Below, piece by piece: positions 55,474-64,000 of a stretch of 64,000 nucleotides of DNA. The stretch comes from Alistipes sp. (GTDB lineage Bacteria; Bacteroidota; Bacteroidia; Bacteroidales; Rikenellaceae), in the NCBI GenBank assembly GCA_017505725.1, contig JAFVOR010000083.1, positions 47,529-111,528 of the forward strand. Direction: 5' to 3'. The stretch's first letter is position 1, and each line of letters starts with the position of its first letter. The notes beneath the pieces are model-generated. The model was given only the letters and a program-made list of their open reading frames with translations, was not told the origin of the DNA and did not search any database. The position numbers were made by a program, and so were the translations under genes.

Positions 55474-55526
55474 AATTTCAGCCCTTAGCCATTGGCTTTT
55501 TAGTTTTCCGTTTTCAGCTTTCCGTT

Positions 55527-56117
55527 TTATTCGCCTACAACAACCTTTGCGTAGCGCAGAACCTTCTCGCCCTGTTTGTAGCCACGCTGTACAACATCGA
55601 TAACCTTACCCGACTTATCCTCTCCTGCAGCAAAACGAGCCACGGCCTCGTGTAGATCGGGATCGAAATCGACACCCATAGCCTCGATCTCGACAACCTT
55701 CTTCTGGCGCATAATGTCTACAAACTTGTTGTAGATGAGTCGCTCACCCTCACGCAGAGCGGTGATGTCGTCGCTCTTCTCCGAAGCGGTGATAGCACGC
55801 TCCATATCGTCGAGCACAGGCAACACAGCCTTCCATACATCACTACCGCCCGACTCGATAAGAGCCATCTTCTCACGCAAGGTACGCTTGCGGAAGTTGT
55901 CGAACTCGGCCTGCAAACGAATATACTTATCTTTCCAATCAATCTCCTCTACCTTTGGCTCCTCTACCTTTGGCTCCTCTGCCACAGTGTCAGTAGAAGC
56001 CTCTGTCCCGTCTGCCATATTGGCACCTGCCTCGGCACCGGTAGCCTGGGCAGTTGTCTCCTCAACAACGCCATCCTTCTCGTCAACTACCTGATTCTCT
56101 GATGTTTTCTTTGTCAT
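55527..56117 (-). CDS. grpE: Nucleotide exchange factor GrpE
   Basis: 196 residues. A disordered acidic N-terminus with a short duplicated VEEPK motif (about 48-60) precedes the long dimerisation helix ('[20 protein letters not shown]', about 63-82) and the C-terminal beta domain with the GrpE signature ('[20 protein letters not shown]', '[21 protein letters not shown]'). Releases ADP from DnaK. Sixty-four bases after the lptD stop, so it may be part of the same transcript or have its own promoter; no consensus box is obvious in the gap. Confidence 0.96.
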   Translation of the reverse strand: MTKKTSENQVVDEKDGVVEETTAQATGAEAGANMADGTEASTDTVAEEPKVEEPKVEEIDWKDKYIRLQAEFDNFRKRTLREKMALIESGGSDVWKAVLPVLDDMERAITASEKSDDITALREGERLIYNKFVDIMRQKKVVEIEAMGVDFDPDLHEAVARFAAGEDKSGKVIDVVQRGYKQGEKVLRYAKVVVGE

Positions 56118-56181
56118 ATCTCTAATTTTTATCGTTTTCTGCTATTACTATCGCACAAAAGGCGTACCGTTCCAACCCCAC

Positions 56182-58995
56182 TTAGAAGAGGTTGTCGTAC
56201 ATCGATTTGCTCTTGTCGTACTTCAGATCGGCAAGCGACGATGCCTTGACTCCAATGTTGAAGCTCCAGCTCTTGTGCGTTCCGAACGGAATCCACACAA
56301 ACGACATCTGCCAACAGTGCAGATCGCGCGTGATGGATATCGAGGTGGTGGTCAGCTTCCTGTTCTGTATGTCGAATCCCGTCGTGAAGGTTATACCCGT
56401 CTTTGGTGTAAGATTGACACTACCATTGAAACCTATCGTCTGCGACACATTCCGTTTGAATCCCGTCGTACCATTGTTCGTATAGGCTATACTGTAACTT
56501 ATGACGTAGTTAAAACCTATATTCCACGGTATCGAGAAGTCGTAGTAGGAGCTTGCCATATAGTGCCTTCGCAGCGTAGGGTCCATCAATCCGTATGGAT
56601 CAGAGAATGGGTTGAAGTACTCCGGCGGTATCGAGTTGATATCATTCGCCGCAGGTGTCGACTTATCCTGTCGCGACTTGAAGGTGTAGCCAAAGCTCCA
56701 TCCCGTGCTTGTGATTCGTCCCAGGATACCACGCCTGATAAGGTACTTATTTATACGCTGTCCCTGCGGTGTCACCTCGTACGGATCGAGTGTAAACGAG
56801 AGGTTCAGACCAAAGTTGCCATAGATGGTGGTACGGAACGACACAGGCAGATTCGACAAGCCGAGCGAGTCGGCGAGGAAGTTGTACGAGCCGCTGATAC
56901 GCAACTCGTCGATAAGTTTAATCTTCTTCACGCCCGAGGTATCGCGCTTGCTCAAGACCTTCATCTCGAGCGACTGCGAGAGCGAGAAGTTGATATTGGC
57001 CTGCTGTCCCGCACCCGGCACACCATAAGGCTGATTCGAGTATGGCGAGTAGACCTTGTGGCCACCGAGCGAGTCGGTCTGCACAGTCTGGTAGTAGCCA
57101 TACTTCTGATTGCTGAAGTCAGGCGCATAGGAGAAACCCACCTGCGGAGTGATGGTGTGGCGCACCGCCTGCACCTTGGCTGTCTTCTTCTTCATCTGCC
57201 ACATACCGTAGATGGTAGTGTTGGCAGATATCGACGCATTATAGTTATAGATGCGGTAGAAGCCATACTCGGGATCGAGTGTCTCCACGGTATTGGTCTC
57301 GGGATTCCACTGCTGATGCTGGCGCGAGAAGTACCAACGTTCCGAGTAGTTGAACGATGGCGAGATGTTGATATACTTGAAGAGGCTTATCGAGGTCGAT
57401 ATCGGCAAGGTGTGCTCCACGCCATTACGCATATTCTTCAAGGTCTGCATAGTGAATATATCCTTCTCGGGTGTCGACACCGAGTTGGTGAGTTTTGCCG
57501 AGTAGGTAAAACCGATCTTCTCGTACCAGCGTTGCTTGCCCATTGCATCCTTGCGCTTGAACGGATAGACACGCGCCACATTGAAGACCACATTAGGCAG
57601 AGTGATGGCCAGCTGGCGAGTCTGCGAGTTCTGCGACACCGAGAAGTTCATCGAGAGCGAGAACGGGGTACCCGCCCAGCTCTTCGAGTAGGATATCGAG
57701 GAGTTGGTCTGCGTAGCAAGGATGTCGTTCAGTGTTGTTGCCGAATACTTGGAGTAGCCGCTCGAAGAGAGGTTTACCGAGGCCGAGAATGTCGAGCCCG
57801 GGTTGGCCTTCGGATCTTGCGAGTGGGTCCAAGTGAAGCGGAAGTTGTTCTGTTTGATGTAGTCAGCCTCACCCTTGTCACCCGTCTTGATGCTCGAGAA
57901 GTCGAAGTTGAGATTTCCACGATACTTATATCGCTTGACATAGCGCGACGAGGCATTCACCTCCCACGAGCCGAGCGTATAGATACCTCCCGTCAAGGCG
58001 AGGTCGATATGCTTGTTGAGGATAAAGTAGTAACCCAAGCCTCTGATGAAGAAGCCTCGCGAGGCGTCCTCACCATAGGATGGCATCAACAATCCCGACT
58101 TTGGACCGAGGTTGATAGGGAAGAATCCCTCGGGGATACAAGCGAAGTAGATAGGTACATCGTGCATCACCAGGTAGGCAGGACCTGTAATAATCTTCTT
58201 GCCCGGAATAACCTTCGCCTTGGTCATTGCGAGATAGAAGTGAGGGTGGTCGGTGTGGTCACAAGTGGTGTACTTTCCCTGACGGATATTAATGGAGTTG
58301 TCAGGCATCTTCTTGATCTGACCGCCCACAAGCCAGCCATCGCCCTCCTTGGTCGCCACACCCTGAATAAAGGCCTTCTTCGAACCGAAGTTGTAGGTGA
58401 TGGTATCCATCGTGTATGACGAACCTCCCTCGCTGAATACAGGGTGGGTGTTCTTCTGCTGACCATCCACCGAGTCCGCCTTACCATAGGCATAGATCTC
58501 CTTGGTCGACATATCAATCTGCATATAGTCGGCCTGCAAGCCCATATTCTCGTACTTGATATCGCCCTGATTGTAGATATAGACACGCTTGTTCTTTACA
58601 TCGTAGTAGAGCGAGTCGGTATTCTTTCCGCTGATAATCTGATCGATCATCGAGCCGCCCTTTTTCGACTTGGTGGTGTCACGACGATGCGAGATTACTG
58701 CGGTGTCGGCAGTAGCAGGTTTAAGCGAGTCACGCAGAGGCGATGCCACACTATCGGCGGCTCGTCGCAGACGGCGAAGACGGCGTGCAGGTTGCTGCGC
58801 CACAGGCACACTGTCGCGCACAACAATAGTTGGCTGCGAAGTTAATGAATCACGCTTCGCATCGCCCTGCAGAGGTCGCACATCGAGCGAACGAGGTGCG
58901 GCTGTGCCGAGCACAACCGAGCAGATTGCCAGAACGACAACCAACAAAAGCGGATATTTCAGTCTAAAAAGTTTCAAAAATCCAAAAAAATTCAT
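56182..58995 (-). CDS. lptD: LptD-like LPS assembly outer membrane protein
   Basis: 937 residues from ATG 58995; the longer frame would start with TTG. Signal/anchor region (about 8-30), a Ser/Thr/Arg-rich linker with 'RRLRRLRRAA', an OstA/LptA-like jellyroll part ('YYDVKNKRVYIYNQGDIKYE', 'LQADYMQIDMSTKEIYAYG'), then a long beta-barrel ('PIYFACIPEGFFPINLGPKS', 'GLLMPSYGEDASRGFFIRGL'). This is the Bacteroidota form of LptD, which inserts lipopolysaccharide into the outer leaflet with LptE. Divergent from the amidase gene, with a palindrome between them. Confidence 0.88.
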   Translation of the reverse strand: MNFFGFLKLFRLKYPLLLVVVLAICSVVLGTAAPRSLDVRPLQGDAKRDSLTSQPTIVVRDSVPVAQQPARRLRRLRRAADSVASPLRDSLKPATADTAVISHRRDTTKSKKGGSMIDQIISGKNTDSLYYDVKNKRVYIYNQGDIKYENMGLQADYMQIDMSTKEIYAYGKADSVDGQQKNTHPVFSEGGSSYTMDTITYNFGSKKAFIQGVATKEGDGWLVGGQIKKMPDNSINIRQGKYTTCDHTDHPHFYLAMTKAKVIPGKKIITGPAYLVMHDVPIYFACIPEGFFPINLGPKSGLLMPSYGEDASRGFFIRGLGYYFILNKHIDLALTGGIYTLGSWEVNASSRYVKRYKYRGNLNFDFSSIKTGDKGEADYIKQNNFRFTWTHSQDPKANPGSTFSASVNLSSSGYSKYSATTLNDILATQTNSSISYSKSWAGTPFSLSMNFSVSQNSQTRQLAITLPNVVFNVARVYPFKRKDAMGKQRWYEKIGFTYSAKLTNSVSTPEKDIFTMQTLKNMRNGVEHTLPISTSISLFKYINISPSFNYSERWYFSRQHQQWNPETNTVETLDPEYGFYRIYNYNASISANTTIYGMWQMKKKTAKVQAVRHTITPQVGFSYAPDFSNQKYGYYQTVQTDSLGGHKVYSPYSNQPYGVPGAGQQANINFSLSQSLEMKVLSKRDTSGVKKIKLIDELRISGSYNFLADSLGLSNLPVSFRTTIYGNFGLNLSFTLDPYEVTPQGQRINKYLIRRGILGRITSTGWSFGYTFKSRQDKSTPAANDINSIPPEYFNPFSDPYGLMDPTLRRHYMASSYYDFSIPWNIGFNYVISYSIAYTNNGTTGFKRNVSQTIGFNGSVNLTPKTGITFTTGFDIQNRKLTTTSISITRDLHCWQMSFVWIPFGTHKSWSFNIGVKASSLADLKYDKSKSMYDNLF

Positions 58996-59002
58996 ACCTT
59001 TG
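58995..59002 (+). promoter_or_regulatory. -7 promoter element of the amidase-GH3 operon
   Basis: TACCTTTG, with TTTC at 58972-58975 nineteen bases upstream. The box overlaps the lptD start codon on the other strand and the palindrome at 58999-59019. Predicted leader about 85 bases. Confidence 0.5.
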
Positions 59003-59019
59003 CCGACAGCGTCGGCAAA
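58999..59019. promoter_or_regulatory. Palindrome between lptD and the amidase gene
   Basis: TTTGCCGAC-AGC-GTCGGCAAA, nine perfect pairs. On plus it overlaps the end of the -7 box; on minus it lies 4 bases before the lptD ATG, where an RNA hairpin could hide the start. Either a protein operator or a translational hairpin. Confidence 0.5.
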
Positions 59020-59069
59020 AACGCCAAACAACGCCCCATATACGCACGGGCACGCGTTTTTTCAGCGCG

Positions 59070-59077
59070 TAAAGATA
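59070..59077 (-). promoter_or_regulatory. Probable -7 element of lptD
   Basis: TAAAGATA reads TATCTTTA on minus, one mismatch to TAnnTTTG. The surrounding AGCGC-AAAGATAGT-AAAAA closely resembles the TonB receptor promoter. Predicted leader about 70 bases. Confidence 0.35.
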
Positions 59078-59092
59078 GTGAAAAAAGTGTAT

Positions 59093-60256
59093 ATGACAAA
59101 CTTTATGAGCAACTTTCATCGCACAAGAATAGTTTTTGCACTCTTTATCGCATTGCTTGCACTACTGCCTGATAACGCTTTTGGAGCAGATAATGTTGCA
59201 CAAGGCGTAAAAGTTATTGTGATAGATGCCGGCCACGGTGGCTCACGCTACCCGGGTGCCCGCTATGGCGGCATTGCCGAGAAGGATATCAACCTCAAGG
59301 TCGCTCTCAAGCTCGGTGCACTCATCGAACAGGGGCTACCCGGCGTAAAGGTTGTCTACACACGCACCGTCGACAAGATGTTCGCAGAGGCTCTCACCGA
59401 TGATCTGCAGGCCCGTGCCGACATCGCTCACCGCAACCAAGGTGACCTCTTTATCTCTATCCACTCGAATGCCCACCGCAACAGCGAGGTTCGAGGCACC
59501 GAGACCCTCATTATGGGCGAAACACCGATGGAGCAACGCGCAAACCAGAACTCGCTCTACATCAACAACAAAGAGGAGTTGCTCGATATGTCCGACCAGA
59601 AGACCGCGACTATCGTGCGCGCCTACATCCAAAACCTGCAATTCACCTATGGTGAGTACAGCGAGATGTTGGCCCGACTCGTTCAGGAGGAGTATGTCAA
59701 ACTCGGTATGCGCACCCGAGGTGTGCGTCGTCAACCGCTCAAGGTGCTCTACGCCACCGATATGCCAAGCATCCTTACCGAGATAGGCTTTATGTCGAAT
59801 GCCGAGGATTTGAAATATATCACATCGGAGAAGGGACAAAATCAGATTGCTGCAGCCATATTCCGCGCAGTAAAGACCTACACCGAGAATGTGCGTCGCT
59901 CACTCCTCCTGGATAGCGCACCCGTGGCGGAGCAGAGAGCTGCCGAGACCATCAAGAGCGAGCCAAAACCTACCGAAAACAGACCTACAACAAATAACGA
60001 GAATAAGCACAAGTCGAAGGCGACCGCAAAGTTATACGCCATTCAACTTTTGGCAAGCGCAAAGCATATCCCGACCTCGCACCCCGAGCTGAAGAGCTAT
60101 CGCGGCAAGGTGTGGATATTGGAGACCAACTCCTCGCTGAAGTATAAATATTGCTACGGCGAATTTGCCGATAAAGCAATGGCGCAGAAGCAGATAGCCG
60201 AGGTACGCAAGGAGTTCCCGCAAGCCTTCATAATCTCGTTCGACAAGACGAAATAA
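59093..60256 (+). CDS. N-acetylmuramoyl-L-alanine amidase with SPOR domain
   Basis: 387 residues from ATG 59093 (another Met four codons on). A signal peptide (about 8-31) precedes an Amidase_3 zinc domain: 'VIVIDAGHGGSRYPGARYGG' (zinc His, about 41-60), 'EKDINLKVALKLG', 'FISIHSNAHRNSEVRGTET' (second His), and 'PSILTEIGFMSNAEDLKYI' with catalytic Glu (about 222-240). After a Lys/Thr/Pro linker, the C-terminal 75 residues form a SPOR-like domain ('LYAIQLLASAKHIPTSHPEL'), which binds denuded septal peptidoglycan. It should cleave the wall during daughter-cell separation. Followed 20 bases later by the GH3 gene. Confidence 0.92.
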   Translation: MTNFMSNFHRTRIVFALFIALLALLPDNAFGADNVAQGVKVIVIDAGHGGSRYPGARYGGIAEKDINLKVALKLGALIEQGLPGVKVVYTRTVDKMFAEALTDDLQARADIAHRNQGDLFISIHSNAHRNSEVRGTETLIMGETPMEQRANQNSLYINNKEELLDMSDQKTATIVRAYIQNLQFTYGEYSEMLARLVQEEYVKLGMRTRGVRRQPLKVLYATDMPSILTEIGFMSNAEDLKYITSEKGQNQIAAAIFRAVKTYTENVRRSLLLDSAPVAEQRAAETIKSEPKPTENRPTTNNENKHKSKATAKLYAIQLLASAKHIPTSHPELKSYRGKVWILETNSSLKYKYCYGEFADKAMAQKQIAEVRKEFPQAFIISFDKTK

Positions 60257-60276
60257 AACCTAAAACATAACTCACA

Positions 60277-62601
60277 ATGAGAAAGTTAGTATTTGCAGTT
60301 GCTCTGTTGTGGACAGGCACTCTGATGGCACAACCCAAGTACCACAAGGTGGACAAGGGCGACTTTATAGAGGTGACACAAGATGGTGGTCGCACACTCG
60401 GCTTCAGCCAGCATTCAGGCGTGAAGATTTTGGAGGTGGATGGCTTCGCATTCAAAGACCTCAACCGCAACGGAAAACTCGACAAGTACGAGGATTGGCG
60501 TTTACCGTCGGAGGAGCGTGCCAAGGATTTGGCATCGCAGCTCACGATGGAGGAGATTGCAGGCTTGATGCTCTACTCGTCGTCACAGATGATTCCTACC
60601 CCAGACGAGCGTGCCCACAAGGGTAGCTACAATGGCAAACCATTCAGCAAATCATACGCTTCGCCACAAGATTTGACCGATCAGCAGCTGGAGTTCCTTA
60701 TCAAGGATAAGGTGCGCCATATCCTTATCGCCAAGGTGCAGAGTCCGTATGTAACCGCCGAGTGGAACAACAAGGTGCAAGCCTTGTGCGAGAGCATCGA
60801 CCACGGCATTCCTGCCAACAACTCGTCGGACCCACGACACGGAGTCATCTCTGATGACGAGTTCGCAGCGGGCGTAGGTGGCAAAATATCGGTATGGCCG
60901 GGTCTGCTCGGTATGGCAGCGACATTCGACCCTGCCATAGCACTTCGCTTTGGCGAGGTGGCTTCAACCGAGTATCGTCACTTGGGTATGGCAACAGCAC
61001 TCTCTCCACAGATCGACCTCGCCACCGAGCCTCGTTGGCGTCGTGTGATGATGACATTTGGCGAGGGTCCGAAGTTGGCTACCGACATCGCTCGCGCCTA
61101 CTCCGACGGATTCCAGACCTCGAAGGGCAAGGATGCGCTCGAGGGTGCGTGGGGCACAAACAGCGTCAACGCTATGGTCAAACACTGGCCTGGTGGTGGT
61201 ACGGGCGAGGCGGGTCGCGATGCCCACTTCTCGTTCGGAAAGTATGCGGTATATCCGGGCAACAACTTCGAGGAGCACCTCAAGCCATTCACCGAGGGCG
61301 CATTCAAGCTCGAAGGTGGTACAATCGAGGCTTCGGCCGTGATGCCTTACTACACCATATCGTATGGCGTGGACCCATCGGGCGAGAATGTAGCAAATGG
61401 CTATAGCGACTACATCATCAAGGATCTGCTCCGCACCAAATATAACTATAAAGGTGTAATCTGCACCGATTGGGGCATCGTGAACGAGTACAAAAACCTC
61501 CACCGCAACACAGGTAAGCCGTGGGGCTTGGAGTCGATGCCGGTAGCCGAGCGTTACCTCAAGGTGCTTATGGCGGGAGTAGACCAGTATGGTGGTGTGA
61601 ACACCACAAAGCATATCCACGAGGCATACGAGTTGGGCAAGCAGAAGTATGGCGAGAAGGCCATCCGCACCCGCTTCGAGGAGTCGGCAGTGCGACTTCT
61701 TATGAACATCTTCCGCACAGGTTTATTCGAGAACTCCTACCTCGAGCCTGCAAAGTCGCAGGCAGTGGTGGGTTGTGTCGACCATATGAACGAGGGTTTT
61801 GCAGCGCAACTCAAGTCGGTTGTTATGCTCAAGAACCACGCCTCGACACTTCCATTGAAGGGACGCCTTAAGGTCTATGTACCAAAGCGCACCTACAACC
61901 CTGTATATAGCCAATGGACCGATAGCACCAAGGGTGAGCCATACGAGAGTTATGGCATTTCGCTCAACCTTGTTCGCAAATATTTCGATATTGTGGAGAG
62001 TCCTGCCGATGCGGATGTGGCTCTTGTCTTTATCCAGGGTCCTACCGTAGACCGTGGTCACCACATCACCGACATTGAGGCGGGAGGCAATGGCTACACC
62101 CCTATCTCGTTGCAGTATGGCGACTACACCGCCAAGTATGCCCGCAAGGTGAGCCTTGCAGGTGGCGACCCGAAGGAGGCCTCTACCAACCGCTCCTATC
62201 GTGGCAAGAGAGTAGTCACCCACAACAAGGTCGAGATGGAGACTGTGCTCGCTACCCGCAAGGCTATGGGCAACAAGCCTCTAATCCTGGCAGTTTCGGC
62301 AGAGCGTCCGATGTGCTTTGGTGAGATTGAGGGTGCAGCAGATGCCATCATCATCGGCTTCGAGGTGCAGAATCAGGCATTTATGGAGATTATCGCGGGC
62401 AAGGCAGAGCCTCAGGGTCTGCTTCCGTTGCAGATGCCGAAGGATATGCGCACAGTCGAAGAGAACAAGGAGGATGTGCCATTCGACCTAAAGTGTTACA
62501 AGGATGCCGATGGCAACATCTACGACTACGCCTACGGATTGAACTGGAGCGGCGTAATCAAGGATTGGCGAGTGGAGAAGTACGCCCCAAAGAAGAGATA
62601 A
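60277..62601 (+). CDS. Glycoside hydrolase family 3 protein, first of tandem pair
   Basis: 774 residues, signal peptide MRKLVFAVALLWTGTLMAQ. A short stretch 'DLNRNGKLDKYEDWRLP' (about 62-78) resembles an EF-hand-type calcium loop. The GH3 barrel includes 'ALSPQIDLATEPRWRRVMMT', 'VKHWPGGGTGEAGRDAHFS' (about 307-325) and the nucleophile region 'GVICTDWGIVNEY' with Asp at about 398; the C-terminal sandwich domain ends 'YAYGLNWSGVIKDWRVEKY'. Beta-glucosidase or exo-glycanase activity is likely, periplasmic or surface; the substrate is unknown. Twenty bases downstream of the amidase gene and 19 bases before its own paralogue. Confidence 0.92.
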   Translation: MRKLVFAVALLWTGTLMAQPKYHKVDKGDFIEVTQDGGRTLGFSQHSGVKILEVDGFAFKDLNRNGKLDKYEDWRLPSEERAKDLASQLTMEEIAGLMLYSSSQMIPTPDERAHKGSYNGKPFSKSYASPQDLTDQQLEFLIKDKVRHILIAKVQSPYVTAEWNNKVQALCESIDHGIPANNSSDPRHGVISDDEFAAGVGGKISVWPGLLGMAATFDPAIALRFGEVASTEYRHLGMATALSPQIDLATEPRWRRVMMTFGEGPKLATDIARAYSDGFQTSKGKDALEGAWGTNSVNAMVKHWPGGGTGEAGRDAHFSFGKYAVYPGNNFEEHLKPFTEGAFKLEGGTIEASAVMPYYTISYGVDPSGENVANGYSDYIIKDLLRTKYNYKGVICTDWGIVNEYKNLHRNTGKPWGLESMPVAERYLKVLMAGVDQYGGVNTTKHIHEAYELGKQKYGEKAIRTRFEESAVRLLMNIFRTGLFENSYLEPAKSQAVVGCVDHMNEGFAAQLKSVVMLKNHASTLPLKGRLKVYVPKRTYNPVYSQWTDSTKGEPYESYGISLNLVRKYFDIVESPADADVALVFIQGPTVDRGHHITDIEAGGNGYTPISLQYGDYTAKYARKVSLAGGDPKEASTNRSYRGKRVVTHNKVEMETVLATRKAMGNKPLILAVSAERPMCFGEIEGAADAIIIGFEVQNQAFMEIIAGKAEPQGLLPLQMPKDMRTVEENKEDVPFDLKCYKDADGNIYDYAYGLNWSGVIKDWRVEKYAPKKR

Positions 62602-62620
62602 CAACTAAAAACTACCTAAT

Positions 62621-64000
62621 ATGAAAAGAACACTAATTGCAGTAGCAGCAATCGCACTTGCCTTCTCGGCTTCGGCAGAGGCAAAGTGGACAAAGAGCGA
62701 TAAAGGCGACTTTATCGAGATTACCCAGCAAGGTGGTCGCACTCTTGGTTATAACGAGAACTCGGGAGTGAAAATTCTGGAGGTTGATGGCTTTGCCTTC
62801 AAAGATCTCAACCGCAACGGAAAGCTCGACAAGTATGAGGATTGGCGACTCCCATCAGCAGAGCGTGCCAAGGATTTGGCTTCGCAGCTCTCGTTGGAGG
62901 AGATTGCGGGCTTGATGCTCTACTCGTCGCACCAGACACTCCCTGCTCTCGAGGAGGGAAAGAAGAAGGGTACCTACAATGGCAAACCTTTCAGCAAGTC
63001 GTTCGCCTCGCCAGAGGATTTGACCGACCAGCAGTTGAAGTTTATCGTCGAGGACAAGGTGCGCCACATCCTTATTACCAAGGTGCAGAGCCCTTATGTT
63101 GCGGCCGAGTGGAACAACAAGGTGCAGACTCTGTGTGAGAGTCTCGATCACGGTATCCCGGCCAACAACTCGTCGGACCCACGACACGGACTTATTGCAG
63201 ATGACGAGTTCAACGCAGGTGCAGGAGGTAAAATTTCGGTATGGCCCGGCTTGCTCGGTATGGCTGCAACGTTTGACCCTGCAGTGGCATTGCGCTTCGG
63301 AGAGGTAGCCTCAACCGAGTACCGCGCATTGGGTATGGCAACTGCACTTTCACCACAGATTGACCTCGCAACCGAGCCTCGTTGGCGTCGTGTAATGGCA
63401 ACATTTGGCGAGGGCTCGAAGTTGGCTACCGATTTTGCTCGAGCCTATTCGGATGGATTCCAGACATCGAAAGGCGCAGATGCACTCGAAGGTGCTTGGG
63501 GTATGAACAGTGTGAATGCAATGGTTAAACACTGGCCGGGTGGCGGTACAGGCGAGGCAGGTCGCGATGCCCACTTTGGTTTTGGTAAGTATGCCGTATA
63601 TCCGGGTAAGAATTTCGAGGACCACCTCACTCCATTCACCGAGGGTGCTTTCAAACTCGAGGGTGGAACAATGCAGGCCTCGGCCGTTATGCCTTACTAC
63701 ACCATTTCGTATGGTCAGGATCCATCGGGCAAGAATGTAGCAAATGGCTACAGCGAGTACATCATCAAAGATTTGCTCCGTACGAAATACAACTACAAGG
63801 GTGTAATCTGTACCGATTGGGGTATTGTACGCGACTACAAAGACATCAATATCAACAACGGTAAGCCTTGGGGCGTAGAGTCGATGCCTGAGGCTGAACG
63901 CTACCTCACAGTATTGATGGTGGGTGTCGACCAGTATGGCGGAATCAACAAAACCTCTGGAATCCTTGCTGCATACGAACTTGGCAAGCAGAGATATGGC
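62621..64000 (+). CDS. Glycoside hydrolase family 3 protein, second of tandem pair (cut by window end)
   Basis: 460 codons visible, no stop before the end. Signal peptide MKRTLIAVAAIALAFSASAEA. It aligns along its whole visible length with the preceding GH3 protein: the same 'DLNRNGKLDKYEDWRLP', 'DHGIPANNSSDPRHG', 'VKHWPGGGTGEAGRDAHFG' and 'GVICTDWGIVRDY' (Asp about 399). Differences cluster after the calcium-like loop ('SSHQTLPALEEGKKKG' versus 'SSSQMIPTPDERAHKG'). A recent duplication. Probably a third of the protein lies outside the window. Confidence 0.93.
   Translation, partial: MKRTLIAVAAIALAFSASAEAKWTKSDKGDFIEITQQGGRTLGYNENSGVKILEVDGFAFKDLNRNGKLDKYEDWRLPSAERAKDLASQLSLEEIAGLMLYSSHQTLPALEEGKKKGTYNGKPFSKSFASPEDLTDQQLKFIVEDKVRHILITKVQSPYVAAEWNNKVQTLCESLDHGIPANNSSDPRHGLIADDEFNAGAGGKISVWPGLLGMAATFDPAVALRFGEVASTEYRALGMATALSPQIDLATEPRWRRVMATFGEGSKLATDFARAYSDGFQTSKGADALEGAWGMNSVNAMVKHWPGGGTGEAGRDAHFGFGKYAVYPGKNFEDHLTPFTEGAFKLEGGTMQASAVMPYYTISYGQDPSGKNVANGYSEYIIKDLLRTKYNYKGVICTDWGIVRDYKDININNGKPWGVESMPEAERYLTVLMVGVDQYGGINKTSGILAAYELGKQRYG

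Noticed and set aside
56275-58419. A 714-codon open frame on the plus strand opposite lptD
   Set aside because: Composition rich in Arg/His/Val and no domain, while the opposite frame is a clear LptD with signal and barrel. Long antisense frames arise here from codon bias that avoids stops on the other strand.
58670-59092. Longer N-terminus for the amidase
   Set aside because: It would overlap lptD on the other strand and lacks a signal peptide; the ATG at 59093 gives one.

Overview
The window reads as chromosomal DNA of a member of the Bacteroidota, order Bacteroidales; Alistipes or another Rikenellaceae is my best guess, by inference only. Support: promoters of the Bacteroidota type (TAnnTTTG, sometimes with TTTG about 20 bp upstream), many signal-peptidase-II lipoproteins with fimbrillin-like, BACON-like and BspA-like domains, a TonB-dependent receptor, and a dcw cluster in which ftsI carries a PASTA domain. 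No rRNA, tRNA, CRISPR array, transposase, integrase or phage gene was seen.

Layout. 1-4.6 kb: mreC-mreD-mrdA-rodA elongasome operon (+). 4.7-7.8 kb: large surface lipoprotein (-), divergent from a U32-family protein (7.9-9.7 kb, +). 9.8-18.3 kb: a four-gene surface operon (-) with a leucine-rich lipoprotein, a 49-residue peptide, a 1386-residue BACON-type lipoprotein and a smaller lipoprotein. 18.6-20.5 kb: rRNA methyltransferase-like gene, small membrane protein and rubrerythrin (+). 20.5-29.6 kb: dcw operon (-) rsmH-ftsL-ftsI-murE-mraY-murD-ftsW, ending in an S4 RNA-binding gene, with mraZ and murG-murC-ftsQAZ absent. 29.6-30.5 kb: repeat-rich non-coding segment. 30.5-37.3 kb: TonB receptor, small lipoprotein, nadC, a GNAT/membrane protein and a Gfo/Idh/MocA oxidoreductase (-). 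37.3-39.4 kb: AT-rich island with two exported DnaJ-type zinc-motif proteins and three copies of a structured hairpin element. 39.4-45.5 kb: uvrB and M3 peptidase (-), rsmE and a split chromate-type transporter (+). 45.5-45.9 kb: non-coding repeats. 45.9-54.1 kb: long operon (-) hyp-mutL-rhomboid-EEP-yhcH-GH20-M3 peptidase. 54.3-59.0 kb: lptD, grpE, dnaJ (-). 59.1-64.0 kb: cell-wall amidase and two tandem GH3 glycosidases, the second cut by the window end (+).

Cell-envelope biology dominates: wall elongation (mre/rod), precursor synthesis and division (dcw), wall trimming (amidase), LPS assembly (LptD), and surface lipoproteins and glycosidases suited to a gut commensal.

The most unusual content is non-coding. 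At 37.6-39.3 kb three copies of one element preserve a two-part hairpin whose stems change by compensatory pairs, always closed by a GNRA loop and followed by a T-tract. At 29.9-30.4 kb a near-consensus promoter fires into mutually exclusive hairpins and covarying tandem repeats with no gene. At 45.5-45.9 kb there are two 120-bp structured repeats with compensatory changes and a 21-bp inverted repeat built from 9-bp units.
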